Below are positions 16,612 to 26,093 of a stretch of 64,000 bases of DNA, one piece after another (the first letter of the stretch is position 1; every line of letters begins with the position of its first letter). Both the position numbers and the translations under genes were made by a program. Under the pieces are notes generated by a model. That model was given only the letters and a program-made list of their open reading frames with translations, was not told the DNA's origin and searched no databases. Origin of the DNA: Actomonas aquatica (GTDB taxonomy: Bacteria > Verrucomicrobiota > Verrucomicrobiia > Opitutales > Opitutaceae); contig NZ_CP139781.1 of the NCBI RefSeq assembly GCF_019679435.2, positions 2,108,001 to 2,172,000 on the forward strand, in the 5' to 3' direction.

Positions 16612-16709
16612 GTCCCGACTACCTCGACCGCTGCTCCTTCTGGGATCTCGACCTGCTCATGCGCCGCGCCAATGCCCGACTTGAGAAACGAGGCCCACGC
16701 CTGTTCTGA
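16153..16709 (+). CDS. tail assembly chaperone, -1 frameshift (GT-like) form
   Basis: Reading changes to the -1 frame at the A AAA AAC heptamer at 16506-16512. The fused product is 185 aa. After the slip the -1 frame has no stop until TGA at 16707-16709. It encodes a clearly protein-like tail (SDEDAYADIYLHLAEGG, then DYLDRCSFWDLDLLMRRANA), whereas the zero frame there is Thr/Pro repeats. The stop is 3 nt before the tape measure ATG. This is the conserved gpG/gpGT arrangement of siphophage tails. A zero-frame-only annotation would miss the C-terminal domain. Confidence 0.8.
16506..16556 (+). promoter_or_regulatory. programmed -1 frameshift signal
   Basis: The slippery heptamer A-AAA-AAC (16506-16512) is in phase with the zero frame (CTA AAA AAC). 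After a 6-nt spacer comes a perfect 7-bp stem, GCCGGAA (16519-16525) with TTCCGGC (16550-16556). Its loop can form a second 4-bp CGCG/CGCG stem (16527-16530 with 16542-16545). Heptamer, spacing and stimulatory hairpin are all canonical. Confidence 0.85.
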
Positions 16710-16712
16710 CCG

Positions 16713-19700
16713 ATGCCGCAAAACCTCGAAGTCCGTCTCTCGTTCCTGCCCAACTTCACCGGGCTCGATCGCTTCGTGCGTGGCATCGAGAACCGGATGG
16801 AGCGGGTGCGCGCCCTGCAGCTTCGCCTGGAGCGCGGCGCGCAGCAGACCAGCCAACTCCTGAACACAGTCGCGACCGCGGCCAGCGGTGCGGCCGTCAT
16901 CAATTTCTTCCGCCAGGGTTCGCAAGCCGGCGTGGAGTTTAACGCCACGCTGGAGCAGGCCGAGCTGGGCATTGCGGCCGTGCTCAAGCAGTTCGACCGC
17001 AAAGGCGAGTATCAGAACTTTGACGACGCGATCACCGAGGCCGGCAACGCGATCGACCTGCTGAAGGCCAAGGCAATTTCATCGCCGGCGTCGTTCTCCG
17101 CACTGGTGCAGGCGTTCCAGGGCACGGTCGGCCCGATGACGGCCGCCAACATCCAGCTGCGCGACCAGGTCGACCTCATCGTGAACATGTCGCAGGCCCT
17201 CGCCGGCCTCGGCATTCGTGACGAGCAGATCCTCCAGGAGACGCGGGCACTCATCACCGGCAACATCAACGCAGATGCCGCGGCGGCGAAGATCCTCGGC
17301 ATTACCGCGGCCGACATCACCGCGGCGAAACAACGGGGCGAGTTGTTCGAGTTTCTCAGCTCCAAGATCGCCGCCTTTGCCGAGGCCGGTGAGCGCGGTG
17401 CTGGCACGCTCAACACCCTCAAGAGCAATCTGGGCGATGCCTTTGAGCAGCGCACGGCCGACACCGCCACGCGCCTCACCGACAAGCTGAAGGAGTTCTA
17501 CGCCAGCGCGACGGACTTCGTGCAGTCGCCGACCTTCACCGCGCTCTTCACCACCCTCAACGACAAGATCGCCGGCATCGTCGAAGCCGGCTCCTGGCTG
17601 GTGGAGTGGATGGCTGACCTCGGTGCATTGTCTCAGGTCTTTATTTCAATCGGCTCAAGTGCGGGAACCGCCCTGGTTCCGATCCTCGCACTGGGAGCTG
17701 CCGGGGTCGTTCTGCGTGGTGCCTTTGGAGGGCTGCTTTCACTCGCGACTCCACTACGTTTGCTTTTCGTTCTCCTGTCCGGCGTGGACTTCGTCGATGC
17801 CGTGCGGGACATGCGCCTGTTCAATCGGGAGCTGGGCACGGTGAAGACGTTCGCCCTGGCTAACTGGGGACAGCGCATCGCCGCCGGTCTCGCGGCAGTG
17901 GGTGTCGCCGCCGCCGCGCTCGCCGTGGGCAGCGCCGTGATCAAGGGGCTCGAACAGGCCGCAATCAACCGCCTCGAGCGCGAGGATGCCATCCGCCAGT
18001 CCATGGTCGACCAGACGCAGGAGTTGCGCGACCAAGTGCGAGCGGCGACCACGCTGGCGGAGTTGCGCAACGTTGGCACGAGCGCGCAGGAACAGGCTCA
18101 AGCGCTGGTGACTCAGATCGCCGACCTCGAGGAGCGCCAACAACGCGCGCAGGCCAACCGCGACCAGGCGATCGCCAACGGTGCGGATCCCTTCATGGCC
18201 AGCCTCTCGTTCCGCGGCCTGAGCAAGGAAGAGGCCGATCGGCTGCCGATCATGAAGCAGCAGCTGGTGGAACTCTACCGCACCATGAAGTTGCTGCGCG
18301 ATCCGCAGGCGGTGCTTGCCAGCCAGGAGCAGGAAGCGGCGACAAAATCCAACGAGGCGGCGGTCGATGAGTTGGTGAAGAAACTCGCGGAGCTCCGCAT
18401 CAAGTGGGACGAAGCACGGCTCGCGCAAATGGCTCCCGGCGATCGCGCCCGCGAACTGCTCGCCCGGCGGGAGGCGTTGTATGCCGAACTTGATGCACTG
18501 GGGCAGGACGCCAACGACCCGCGCAACGAAGCCCAGCGCCTCAACCTGCAGATCCGGATCGCGGCCGTCACCAACGACATCACCGCCGCCCAGAAGGAGC
18601 TGCAGCAGGCGACTGAGGACACGGCCCGCGCCGCCCAGGAGCGGGAGCTTTATCTCCTGGAGACTCAGGCCCTGCAGGCCGAAGCCGCGGGCAACACCGT
18701 GCTGGCTGAGCAGCTGCGGGAACAGATCTCGGAGCTGGAGCAGATCCGCGACCTCGGCGAGCAGCACCGCGACATGGTGGAGTCTCGCCTCGAGGCGGAG
18801 CGGGCGGTCTCGGCCGAGAAACGTGCGCAACTCGCCATCGAGCAGGAACTCTCCAACCGCATCGCCAACGTGCGCGCCGCGCTCACAGTGGTGCAGGCGA
18901 GTCCGCTGCTCACTGACACGCAAAAGGAGGCCGCCCAGCGCGCCGCCTTTGATGACGTCAACCGCGCCCTCGAGGAGCGGATCCAGTTGCTGCAGCGCCA
19001 GGCACAATCGGCCAGCGGTGACGAGGCGCAGACCATCCAACAGCGCATCGATGGCTACCGGGCGGAGCAGCAAGCGATCGAAGGACAGCTCGCCGCGATC
19101 CAACAGCTCACGCCGCGGCAGGGAGCGATCGCCGGTCTGGTCGACTACCTCAACACGATCCCGACTCTGGCCGAGCGCGCCCGCCAATCTCTGGGCTCGA
19201 TCGCGCAGTCGTTGCAGCAGGGCATCGGCCGAGCCCTGGACGGCCTGTTCACGCGGACGATGAAGTGGGGCGACGCGTTCCGCGAGATCGGCACCTCCGT
19301 GGTGCGCGGTGTCCTGGACAGCCTCATCAACCTCGCGTCGCAGTGGATCGTGCAGCAGCTCATCATGGCGGTGATGGGCAAGGCCCTGCAGGCCGCGCAA
19401 TTGGCCGCTCTGGCTCCGATTGCGGCCGCGCAAGCGGCCTTGTGGGCTCCGGCTGCGACGGCGGCGTCCATCGCCACGCTCGGTGCCGCGGCGGTCGAGG
19501 GCGCGGCCATGGCCAAGGCAGCCATCCTCACCTCTGCGATCGGCTTCGCGACGGGCGGTCTGGTGAGCGGTCCTGGCACGGGCACGAGCGACTCGATCGC
19601 GGCGCGGCTCTCCAATGGTGAATTTGTGCAGCCGGCCGCGGCGGTCTCGCACTATGGCGCCGACTTCATGGAGGCGATTCGCAACCGCACCTTTGACCCG

Positions 19701-19943
19701 GCGCGAGCGGTGGCATCGAGCATCACCCGCCCGGCGACGGCGTCACAAGGTGGCGGATACGGCGGCGGGGGCGCGGGCGGCGGTATGGACCCGCGAGCCT
19801 TTGTCGAGGCGTTTGCCGGCAAGGTTCAGTTTGTCGCGGTGAACTCCGATGCGGAGGCACGGCGGATCCAGCAGAAGGGGCAAGCCGAGGGCGACATCGT
19901 GATCATGGTGGAGCGAAATTTCGGGATCCGGAGGAAGCGCTGA
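16713..19943 (+). CDS. tail tape measure protein
   Basis: The protein is 1076 aa. The N-terminal part is helical (LEVRLSFLPNFTGLDRFVRG) with a tape-measure-type domain around LGIRDEQILQETRALITGN. Hydrophobic helices lie at about 325-360 and 390-415. A very long charged coiled coil follows (about 420-830, many Glu/Arg/Gln heptads). The C-terminus is an Ala-rich hydrophobic stretch, then the typical end GFATGGLVSGPGTGTSDSI, NGEFV. The length sets tail length, about 150 nm if the usual 1.5 angstrom per residue applies. It follows the frameshifted chaperone and precedes the hub genes, the standard order. Confidence 0.92.
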   Translation: MPQNLEVRLSFLPNFTGLDRFVRGIENRMERVRALQLRLERGAQQTSQLLNTVATAASGAAVINFFRQGSQAGVEFNATLEQAELGIAAVLKQFDRKGEYQNFDDAITEAGNAIDLLKAKAISSPASFSALVQAFQGTVGPMTAANIQLRDQVDLIVNMSQALAGLGIRDEQILQETRALITGNINADAAAAKILGITAADITAAKQRGELFEFLSSKIAAFAEAGERGAGTLNTLKSNLGDAFEQRTADTATRLTDKLKEFYASATDFVQSPTFTALFTTLNDKIAGIVEAGSWLVEWMADLGALSQVFISIGSSAGTALVPILALGAAGVVLRGAFGGLLSLATPLRLLFVLLSGVDFVDAVRDMRLFNRELGTVKTFALANWGQRIAAGLAAVGVAAAALAVGSAVIKGLEQAAINRLEREDAIRQSMVDQTQELRDQVRAATTLAELRNVGTSAQEQAQALVTQIADLEERQQRAQANRDQAIANGADPFMASLSFRGLSKEEADRLPIMKQQLVELYRTMKLLRDPQAVLASQEQEAATKSNEAAVDELVKKLAELRIKWDEARLAQMAPGDRARELLARREALYAELDALGQDANDPRNEAQRLNLQIRIAAVTNDITAAQKELQQATEDTARAAQERELYLLETQALQAEAAGNTVLAEQLREQISELEQIRDLGEQHRDMVESRLEAERAVSAEKRAQLAIEQELSNRIANVRAALTVVQASPLLTDTQKEAAQRAAFDDVNRALEERIQLLQRQAQSASGDEAQTIQQRIDGYRAEQQAIEGQLAAIQQLTPRQGAIAGLVDYLNTIPTLAERARQSLGSIAQSLQQGIGRALDGLFTRTMKWGDAFREIGTSVVRGVLDSLINLASQWIVQQLIMAVMGKALQAAQLAALAPIAAAQAALWAPAATAASIATLGAAAVEGAAMAKAAILTSAIGFATGGLVSGPGTGTSDSIAARLSNGEFVQPAAAVSHYGADFMEAIRNRTFDPARAVASSITRPATASQGGGYGGGGAGGGMDPRAFVEAFAGKVQFVAVNSDAEARRIQQKGQAEGDIVIMVERNFGIRRKR

Positions 19944-19946
19944 GCC

Positions 19947-21713
19947 ATGGGCACCTGGTTGCACAACGTCTCGCTGTCCGATCGCGACTGCCTGCTCATC
20001 CTGCCGGGGCTCGACTACAAGGTGCGTCCGCGCATCGGTGTCTCGTTCTCGACCCGTCTGGGCGAAGGCCGCACCGGCATCAATACCCGCAGCGGCGAGC
20101 GCACCGTGGGACTGCTCGCCCTGGAATACACTTACACCTTCCCGGTGGCAGAGCAGGCGAAGGCGGCGGAGTTTCACGCGGCACTGCTCGCGCTGGATCC
20201 GAAGCACAAGCTGGCGCTGCCGATCGAGTTCGATCGACTCACGCCGGCAGAGTTCGCCGATGACGATGTGCGGGTCTTCGATGCGCAGCACACCGTCAAC
20301 TACGACGCGGCGAGCGGTGCTTACGTGCTCAACGGTTCGGGCGGTCACCCGAGCACCGTCAACCTCGTGCTCTGCACGCTCAACGCCCGGCCTTCGATGC
20401 GCCTGGCCAACGATTGGGAATACACCGTCACGGTGCGGGCCGAAGAGGACAGCCCGTGGGACGCTCGCGTGGAGATCAACACGCTGGCGCTGGCTGCCTG
20501 GACCTTCGATCCGGACTACGCGCACGCCGTGGAGGATTCCAGCGTCTGGCAGCGCACGGCCGAGCGCCTCGGCCGCGGCCGTGAAAAGGCGCTGGCCGGT
20601 GACGACGCGCCAACGATGCGCCTGCAGCGCGCCGGATTCACCTTTGTGAACCGGGCCGAGATCCGGCAGGCGCTGACGTTCTTTGCCGCCAAGCAGGGGC
20701 AGGCGGGCGTGTTCACGGTGCCGGCGTTCCTGCGGCCGGAGTGGGATGGCACCCCCGGCGGCGAGCCGGTCTTCCAAGCACGCTTTGGCAACGACACGCT
20801 CTGGCTCACGCTGGAGAATCAGGACGAAGCCCGCACCGAGCTGACGTTCCGCCAGGTGCCGATCCTCCTCGAGGGCGAGCCGGACCAGGAGGTGCCGCTC
20901 CCGTTCTTTGCCGTGAAGCTCCAGTGGGCAGGATCGGCCGTGGTTCACGCGTGGACGGATGGCGAGAAGCCCGTCACGATCGACGGGGTCGTTTACACGC
21001 CGCGTGCGATCGACGTGAAGGTGCCGACGGAGACCTTGGTGGCGGGAGAGAACGACTGGGAGATCGTCGCTCACCAGGACATCCCCAACAACCCGCTCAA
21101 GGCCTTCCCGTTGCTTGAGTTCACGCGGTCGATGAGCATCGAGATCCGCGAATATCGGGCGGCGGATCCGGACGGCAGCGCGACCGTGCGCATGGCGGGC
21201 AAGGTGCTCGATGCGCCGCGGCGGAATAAGAGCTACTACGCCCGCTGTGCGATCGTTGGCGGGCGTCTCCGTGCGAGCGTTCCGGACGGGACGGTGAAGA
21301 CCACCTGCAACCACACCGTCTATGACGGGCTGTGCGGGGTGAACCCGGCGACGTTTACCGAGACCGGCGAGATCTCCGCCGTGAACGGGGCGGTGATCGA
21401 CATCGATGTGGGAGCCGCCCGCGCGGCCGAGTGGTTTGCCGAGGGCTACGCCGAGATCGGCGCGGGCGACACGCTCGAGGTGCGACACATCGTGCGCAGC
21501 GCTCCGATCGCCGGCGGCACCCGGCTCACGCTTCTGCGTCCGCTCGTGGCCAACGGGGAGGGCGCGGCCGTCGCGGCCGTCGCGGGTTGTGACCTGCAGT
21601 TCTCGACCTGCCGCACCAAGTTCAACAACCGGCTCAACTTCTACGGGGCCCCGCACAAGCCGCCTTACATCGAGGCCGTGCAGAGCGGGATCAAAACCAA
21701 GATCGGCAAGTGA
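19947..21713 (+). CDS. distal tail/baseplate hub protein (DUF2163, BR0599-like)
   Basis: The protein is 588 aa. The C-terminal part has the BR0599/DUF2163 signature: TTCNHTVYDGLCGV and CDLQFSTCRTKFNNRLNFYG, the end pattern C-x5-C-x2-KF-x2-RLNFxG. These cysteines are conserved in GTA ORFG13-type hub proteins. The N-terminal part is beta-rich like distal tail proteins, so this is probably a fusion of two baseplate components. It precedes a NlpC/P60 peptidase and a J-like tip, as in Rhodobacter GTA and RcapMu. It should connect the tail tube with the tip. Confidence 0.75.
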   Translation: MGTWLHNVSLSDRDCLLILPGLDYKVRPRIGVSFSTRLGEGRTGINTRSGERTVGLLALEYTYTFPVAEQAKAAEFHAALLALDPKHKLALPIEFDRLTPAEFADDDVRVFDAQHTVNYDAASGAYVLNGSGGHPSTVNLVLCTLNARPSMRLANDWEYTVTVRAEEDSPWDARVEINTLALAAWTFDPDYAHAVEDSSVWQRTAERLGRGREKALAGDDAPTMRLQRAGFTFVNRAEIRQALTFFAAKQGQAGVFTVPAFLRPEWDGTPGGEPVFQARFGNDTLWLTLENQDEARTELTFRQVPILLEGEPDQEVPLPFFAVKLQWAGSAVVHAWTDGEKPVTIDGVVYTPRAIDVKVPTETLVAGENDWEIVAHQDIPNNPLKAFPLLEFTRSMSIEIREYRAADPDGSATVRMAGKVLDAPRRNKSYYARCAIVGGRLRASVPDGTVKTTCNHTVYDGLCGVNPATFTETGEISAVNGAVIDIDVGAARAAEWFAEGYAEIGAGDTLEVRHIVRSAPIAGGTRLTLLRPLVANGEGAAVAAVAGCDLQFSTCRTKFNNRLNFYGAPHKPPYIEAVQSGIKTKIGK

Positions 21714-22204
21714 TGAGGAAGCCCTACTACCGGACTGCAGAGCGCCGCGAGCGTCTCTTAAGCGAGGCTCGAAGCTGGGTCGGCACACCGTTTCGCGAGA
21801 ACGCGGCGGTGAAGGGTCCGACCGGTGGCGTGGAATGCCGGCATTTTCAACACGAGTGTCACGTGGCGGCGGGGGCGTGTCCGCGTTTCCACATGGATGT
21901 GATGCCGGTGGAGGTAGTCCGGCATTGGCACGAGCACCACGCCGTAAGCCAGATCCTGTCCTGGCTCAACGCGCCGGAACTACGCGGTCTGGTGATGCGA
22001 GTGGACGAAGAGGACGCGCCGGCGATCGGCGACATCACCATCATCGAGACCCAGCGTGCCGCGCACCACGTGGGCCTCTGGTGCGGTCACGAAGTGCTGC
22101 ACGTGGCGATCCCGGCCGGCGTCGTTTCCCACTCCACGCACGACCCGGATTTCATGCGCTTGGTGAAGTGCCACTATCGTTTGATGGAGGACGTGGCCGA
22201 ATGA
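21713..22204 (+). CDS. NlpC/P60-family tail peptidase
   Basis: The protein is 163 aa. The ATG at 21713 overlaps the previous stop; a GTG at 21710 is possible. The NlpC/P60 pattern is visible: LLSEARSWVGTPFRENA, a nucleophile Cys in GGVECRHFQHE (usual pattern GxDCxG) and a histidine in AHHVGLW. This is the GTA gp14-type cell-wall hydrolase, which sits on the tail tip and cuts peptide cross-links in peptidoglycan during DNA entry. Normally an Asp precedes the Cys; here it is Glu. It overlaps the tail-tip gene by 4 nt. Confidence 0.78.
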   Translation: MRKPYYRTAERRERLLSEARSWVGTPFRENAAVKGPTGGVECRHFQHECHVAAGACPRFHMDVMPVEVVRHWHEHHAVSQILSWLNAPELRGLVMRVDEEDAPAIGDITIIETQRAAHHVGLWCGHEVLHVAIPAGVVSHSTHDPDFMRLVKCHYRLMEDVAE

Positions 22205-25200
22205 GTTTCCTTGTCCCCAAAACCAACCTACCGGACGGGCTCAACGACAACACGCCAGGCCGCACCGCCACGCAGAGCCCGAACTCACCGTTGCCGCTGC
22301 CGATCGGCCCCTTTAAGCTGGCGGTGCAATGGGTGACGCCGGTGCTGCACTGGCACTACCGCACCACCAAAACCAGCAACTACGCGTTTGCCTCGATCTA
22401 CGGTTGGATCGGCTTGGGACCGGCGGATCAGATCCGCCAGATCCACGTGAATCGGAAGCCTTACCAGGGCGTTTACGTGCAACGTCATGAAGTCGGCGAT
22501 GCGCCCTATGTGAAGGTGCTTAGCAAGGAAACGCCGGAGACCTTCACCTTCTTCTGGGGCACAGAAGCCGAGGGCGACAAGGATGCTCACCTGAATGCCC
22601 TGGTGCGCGACGCGACCCACGCCATGCATGGCGCGACCTATCCCGCCGACCGCGGTATCTTCAGCGTGTCGCTGCGCGACGTCGAGTGCGGCCAGGTCGG
22701 CCCAAACGGGGAGACGCCTGCGCTGCCCCTAGTGGAGATCGAAGGCTATCGCCGCTCGCCCAAGACTTACAGTTTCGGCCACGTCGACCACGGGGTGAAC
22801 ATGGCCGGAGCCGCGTGGGATCTGCTCACGCTCAAGCGCGGTGGCGGCAAGCTGGATCCGGCTCTCCTGGGCGACAGCTGGGACACCGTGATCACGAAGC
22901 TCAACACGACGGGCTTGGCCGGGATCAGCGGCACCGACTTGTTCGGTGCGATGGTGCTCGCCGAGCGGCGTGAGTTGGGGGAGCACCTGGCGGAGGTGCT
23001 GAGCTACTTTGATGGCTTCATCGTGGAGCGAAACGGCAAGCTCGAGCTGGACTACCAAGCGGCCGATGACACCACGACCGACCCGACGGGGCTCACGGTG
23101 ATCAGCGAGCACGAAATGGACTCGGATGAGGATCCGACCGACGAGCCGGACAGCACCGATGAGATGGTGACGATGGTCAACGTGACCGGTCTCGACCTCG
23201 AGGCGGATCCGCCGCTCCAGGAAGCGACGGAGGGCGCGCCTGTGCCTGCCGTGCGTCGTATCCTCCAGGAGGATCGGCCGCCACACAGCGTGCAGCGACC
23301 GGGGTGGGTGCTGCGTAAGCAACTCAAGACCGCGGCGCAGATCATCGCCGGTCAGAAGGCCCTGCCGCAATGGCGGGGCACGGTGCCGATTCTGCGGCAG
23401 TATGCCTATCATCCGGACGGTGTGACGCCTCTCCGAGTGGGAGACCGCTTCGACCTCGATCGCGCCGACATCGGTCTGGATCTGGTGGTGCGCATCGTGC
23501 AGCGCGAAGAGACCGACACCCACATCGTGTGCAAGTGCGTCGGCGAGCGTGGGGCCTTCCCTCGGCCATATGAGCCCGAACCGGATCCGCGCGCCGACCT
23601 CTCCGCGCAGCCGCCGGCGGACTTGGTGAGGTTTGCCGCTGCGCAGCTTCCGCCGGACCTCAGTGACGCGGCCGACACGCTCGTGGCCATGCTGGCAGAG
23701 CGGGCGAGCACGGCGACCGTCGGCTTCGACACTCACTTCTCGGCCGACGACACCTGGCCTGGTCAGGTGATCGACAGCGGCAACATTCGCTGGGCAGTCG
23801 CGGCGACACTCCAAACCGGGATGGCCGCGACCTATGACGCCGGCACGATCACGGTCGACGAGGTCGGCATCGACTGGCCCTATCTGCAGAGTCAAAGCGA
23901 CTTGGAGCAGGCCGACGATCAGCTCCTCATGTGGCGTGCGGGTGAGTGGTTTAGCATTGGCACGATCACGAGCCTGGGAGGGGGAAGCTACTCCCTGCAC
24001 GTGCGGCGGGCGCGCCTCGGTTCGTTGCCGGTAGCACACGGGATCGGCACCACCGTTTTCATCATTCCGCGCAATGACCTGGTGTCGGTGACGCACGCCA
24101 GCTTCGCCGAGGTGGAGAGCGGGGGCAGCTACGACGTCCCGACCGCGACCAAGTATTTCAAGCTGCGCCCTTACTCGTCCCTCCAGGGCAACCTCACCGA
24201 CTCCTTTTCCTGCGTGCTCCGTGATCCGACGCCGGATCAGGTGACCGGCTTGGTGGTGGTGATGCAACAGAAGCTGGCGAAGCTCTCCTGGACGGCCGTC
24301 GTCGGAGCGCTGGTGAATGAGTATCAGATCTACCGCTCCGCCTGGAACGGTAGCTCATGGGATGCGGATGTGTTGGCGGGCGAAACCACGAGCACTGATT
24401 TCTGGGACGTGGTGCCGGCGTTTGGGGTCTTCCGCTGGCGCGTGCGGGCGATGGGCACCGACGAAACGGATGGCACCTATTCCGACTACGTGAGCGGCAC
24501 CGCCAGCCAGGTCGGCAGCAGCGACGTCGACCCCAACGCCCCGACGACGCCGAGCGCTCCGACCTTCAGCTCGCACGGCACCTATCTGTCCGATGACGGG
24601 GGTGCCTTCGCCTGGATCCAGTTGTCGCTCCCGGCGATGCCGAGCGGCGGTGTGCGTCTTCTGGTTCTTTACCGCCTCAACGGATCGACCAGCTGGACGA
24701 TCGCTGACAACCGGCCAACGGCGGGCGGCACCGCCCGCATCGATGACCTGCTCGTGGGTGTCGGCTACCAGTTCGCCTGTCAGGCTCTGAGCAACTTTGG
24801 CGTCCCGAGTGGCGTTAGCAGCGTGTTGAGCCGGACGGCACCGACCGACAACACGACTCCGGATCCGCCATCCTCAGGAGGTGTGAGCAGCGAGAAGGTG
24901 GTGCCCTCGGTGTTCCCCGGAACAGGCGAGCTGCAGTTTGGCTGCCGCCTCTACTGGGATCCGACGGTCCCCAAAGATTTCAGTCACTGGGAGGTGAAAG
25001 TCACAGCCGCCAACGACGATGCATCGATAACCTACACATGGTTTTCCTCCGGGCAGTCCATCCCGATCCGGGTGGATAAGCCGGAGCTGCTCGTCTACAC
25101 GAACCCACCGACGCCTGTCTCGGGGCACGCCCGCGTCCGGACCGTCGATCGCAGCGGCAACGTGAGCGCCTGGAGATACCTCGGGCAGTGCAACACCGCC

Positions 25201-25581
25201 ACGACTAAAGGCGTCGGAACGATCGCCGAGGATGAGCGGAACGACGTCCTTACGACCGGCATCCGAACCGGCGGCACCGGCGCTCCGAAGGCTCAGGTCG
25301 TGAAGCCGTTCAACACGGTGATCAACACCGGTGCGGGCGGGGCTGAGGTTACCGTGACGCTTAGCATCAGCGGGGCAGGCTTCTCCTGGAAGCCTGACAA
25401 GGCGAACATCGATGTCTTGAGCGACGGAGTGCACGACGTGCGCTACAACTGGGACCATGTCGATAACAGCGCCTCCACGGTCTACTTGGTGATCACCCGA
25501 AAGAACGGCGCTGCTGTGGCCGCAGGCGCAGATATTCGCATTGGCGGAGATTTCATCGCCGGATCATCAATTCAAATCTGA
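22201..25581 (+). CDS. tail tip/host-specificity protein (gpJ-like)
   Basis: The protein is 1126 aa from the ATG at 22201. The same frame is open back to 21406, but that part overlaps two real genes. The N-terminal 500 residues resemble J/GTA tail-tip proteins (PADQIRQIHVNRKPYQGVYV, then TYSFGHVDHGVNMAGAAWDL). Several beta-sandwich modules follow, including FN3-like ones (AKLSWTAVVGALVNEYQIYR, and another around residues 785-870). These tails bind host receptors and carry host range. It is the last large gene of the tail module, followed by a small accessory gene. Confidence 0.78.
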   Translation: MSFLVPKTNLPDGLNDNTPGRTATQSPNSPLPLPIGPFKLAVQWVTPVLHWHYRTTKTSNYAFASIYGWIGLGPADQIRQIHVNRKPYQGVYVQRHEVGDAPYVKVLSKETPETFTFFWGTEAEGDKDAHLNALVRDATHAMHGATYPADRGIFSVSLRDVECGQVGPNGETPALPLVEIEGYRRSPKTYSFGHVDHGVNMAGAAWDLLTLKRGGGKLDPALLGDSWDTVITKLNTTGLAGISGTDLFGAMVLAERRELGEHLAEVLSYFDGFIVERNGKLELDYQAADDTTTDPTGLTVISEHEMDSDEDPTDEPDSTDEMVTMVNVTGLDLEADPPLQEATEGAPVPAVRRILQEDRPPHSVQRPGWVLRKQLKTAAQIIAGQKALPQWRGTVPILRQYAYHPDGVTPLRVGDRFDLDRADIGLDLVVRIVQREETDTHIVCKCVGERGAFPRPYEPEPDPRADLSAQPPADLVRFAAAQLPPDLSDAADTLVAMLAERASTATVGFDTHFSADDTWPGQVIDSGNIRWAVAATLQTGMAATYDAGTITVDEVGIDWPYLQSQSDLEQADDQLLMWRAGEWFSIGTITSLGGGSYSLHVRRARLGSLPVAHGIGTTVFIIPRNDLVSVTHASFAEVESGGSYDVPTATKYFKLRPYSSLQGNLTDSFSCVLRDPTPDQVTGLVVVMQQKLAKLSWTAVVGALVNEYQIYRSAWNGSSWDADVLAGETTSTDFWDVVPAFGVFRWRVRAMGTDETDGTYSDYVSGTASQVGSSDVDPNAPTTPSAPTFSSHGTYLSDDGGAFAWIQLSLPAMPSGGVRLLVLYRLNGSTSWTIADNRPTAGGTARIDDLLVGVGYQFACQALSNFGVPSGVSSVLSRTAPTDNTTPDPPSSGGVSSEKVVPSVFPGTGELQFGCRLYWDPTVPKDFSHWEVKVTAANDDASITYTWFSSGQSIPIRVDKPELLVYTNPPTPVSGHARVRTVDRSGNVSAWRYLGQCNTATTKGVGTIAEDERNDVLTTGIRTGGTGAPKAQVVKPFNTVINTGAGGAEVTVTLSISGAGFSWKPDKANIDVLSDGVHDVRYNWDHVDNSASTVYLVITRKNGAAVAAGADIRIGGDFIAGSSIQI

Positions 25582-25587
25582 CCCACC

Positions 25588-25926
25588 ATGGCCCTCATCA
25601 AGTCCTTCACCCTTCCAAACGGCGTCACCGCCGACTACCTCCGCTATCGTCGCACCGACTGCTGGGACCGCGAAGCGAAGGTGGCCTGCTTCCTCTTCGA
25701 CCTTTGGCTCAACAAGGCCCAGACACTCGTCGCGGATGCTCAGCCAGTCGCTCCGATGGCATTTCGCCTGCAGGTCACCGGGGCCACCTTCGACACCTGG
25801 TTCAGCAATGCCGCTTTGGAGTCGGCCGATCTGATCCCGCATATCTACGCAGCAGCCAAAGCGCTGCCCGTCGATCATTGGGCAGGAAGCGGCGTGCTGC
25901 TTTCAGACGCTGTCGACGACATCTAG
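25588..25926 (+). CDS. small phage protein at the right end of the prophage
   Basis: The protein is 112 aa, starting 6 nt after the tail-tip stop with the leader acccacc. It is a soluble mixed alpha/beta protein (GVTADYLRYRRTDCWDREAK, then FDTWFSNAALESADLIPHI). It is probably a tail accessory or tip-associated protein; no family is recognised. It is the last gene of the phage operon, after which no phage-like reading frame is seen. Confidence 0.6.
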   Translation: MALIKSFTLPNGVTADYLRYRRTDCWDREAKVACFLFDLWLNKAQTLVADAQPVAPMAFRLQVTGATFDTWFSNAALESADLIPHIYAAAKALPVDHWAGSGVLLSDAVDDI

Positions 25927-26093
25927 AGCCGCTCTCGACAGGCCCTCGAGAGACCTTCAAGAAGAGAGCCTCTTCACACCGCGAATCGTCGCAAAACCGG
26001 CAAAGTGTCCCAAACCTCTGCAATTCCGTCCCAAGTCAGGGGCGCGTTTACACCCGGTTCTCACCGTTAAAAAATACGTCCTAAACACCTGAG
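25927..26093. other. right-end non-coding region of prophage
   Basis: About 170 bases without a convincing gene. The region holds three related short repeats (given separately) and an A-rich stretch (gttaaaaaatacg) close to the presumed junction. From about 26094 a Verrucomicrobia-style intergenic repeat begins that also occurs near 52.9 kb. Confidence 0.5.
26007..26087 (+). repeat. three short repeats, candidate transposase end sites
   Basis: GTCCCAAACC (26007-26016), GTCCCAAGTC (26028-26037) and GTCCTAAACA (26078-26087) share a GTCCyAA core. The outermost ends in CA, as transposable phage ends do. Mu has three transposase-binding sites at its right end. Spacings of 21 and 50 bp are compatible with such an array. 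The left end is not in the window, so the comparison that would prove this cannot be made here. Confidence 0.4.

Larger units (their letters stand above)
1..26087 (+). mobile_element. Mu-like prophage, right-hand part (head and tail genes)
   Basis: All genes from the left window edge to 25926 are on one strand with 1-4 nt overlaps or short gaps, and they follow the order of transposable siphophages: Mu-type terminase, portal, protease and capsid, then a lambda/GTA-type tail. The left end, transposase and early regulators are outside the window. The right boundary is inferred. The last phage-like gene ends at 25926, and an intergenic repeat that recurs near 52.9 kb (so presumably host DNA) starts at about 26094. 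A terminal CA at 26086-26087 follows three related short repeats. The presence of a prophage is well supported; the exact end is not. Confidence 0.85.

Noticed and set aside
21406..22200. Upstream extension of the tail-tip frame
   Set aside because: It overlaps the hub and peptidase genes in another frame, and the sequence is Arg/Ser/Pro-rich shadow. The ATG at 22201 is the coupled start.
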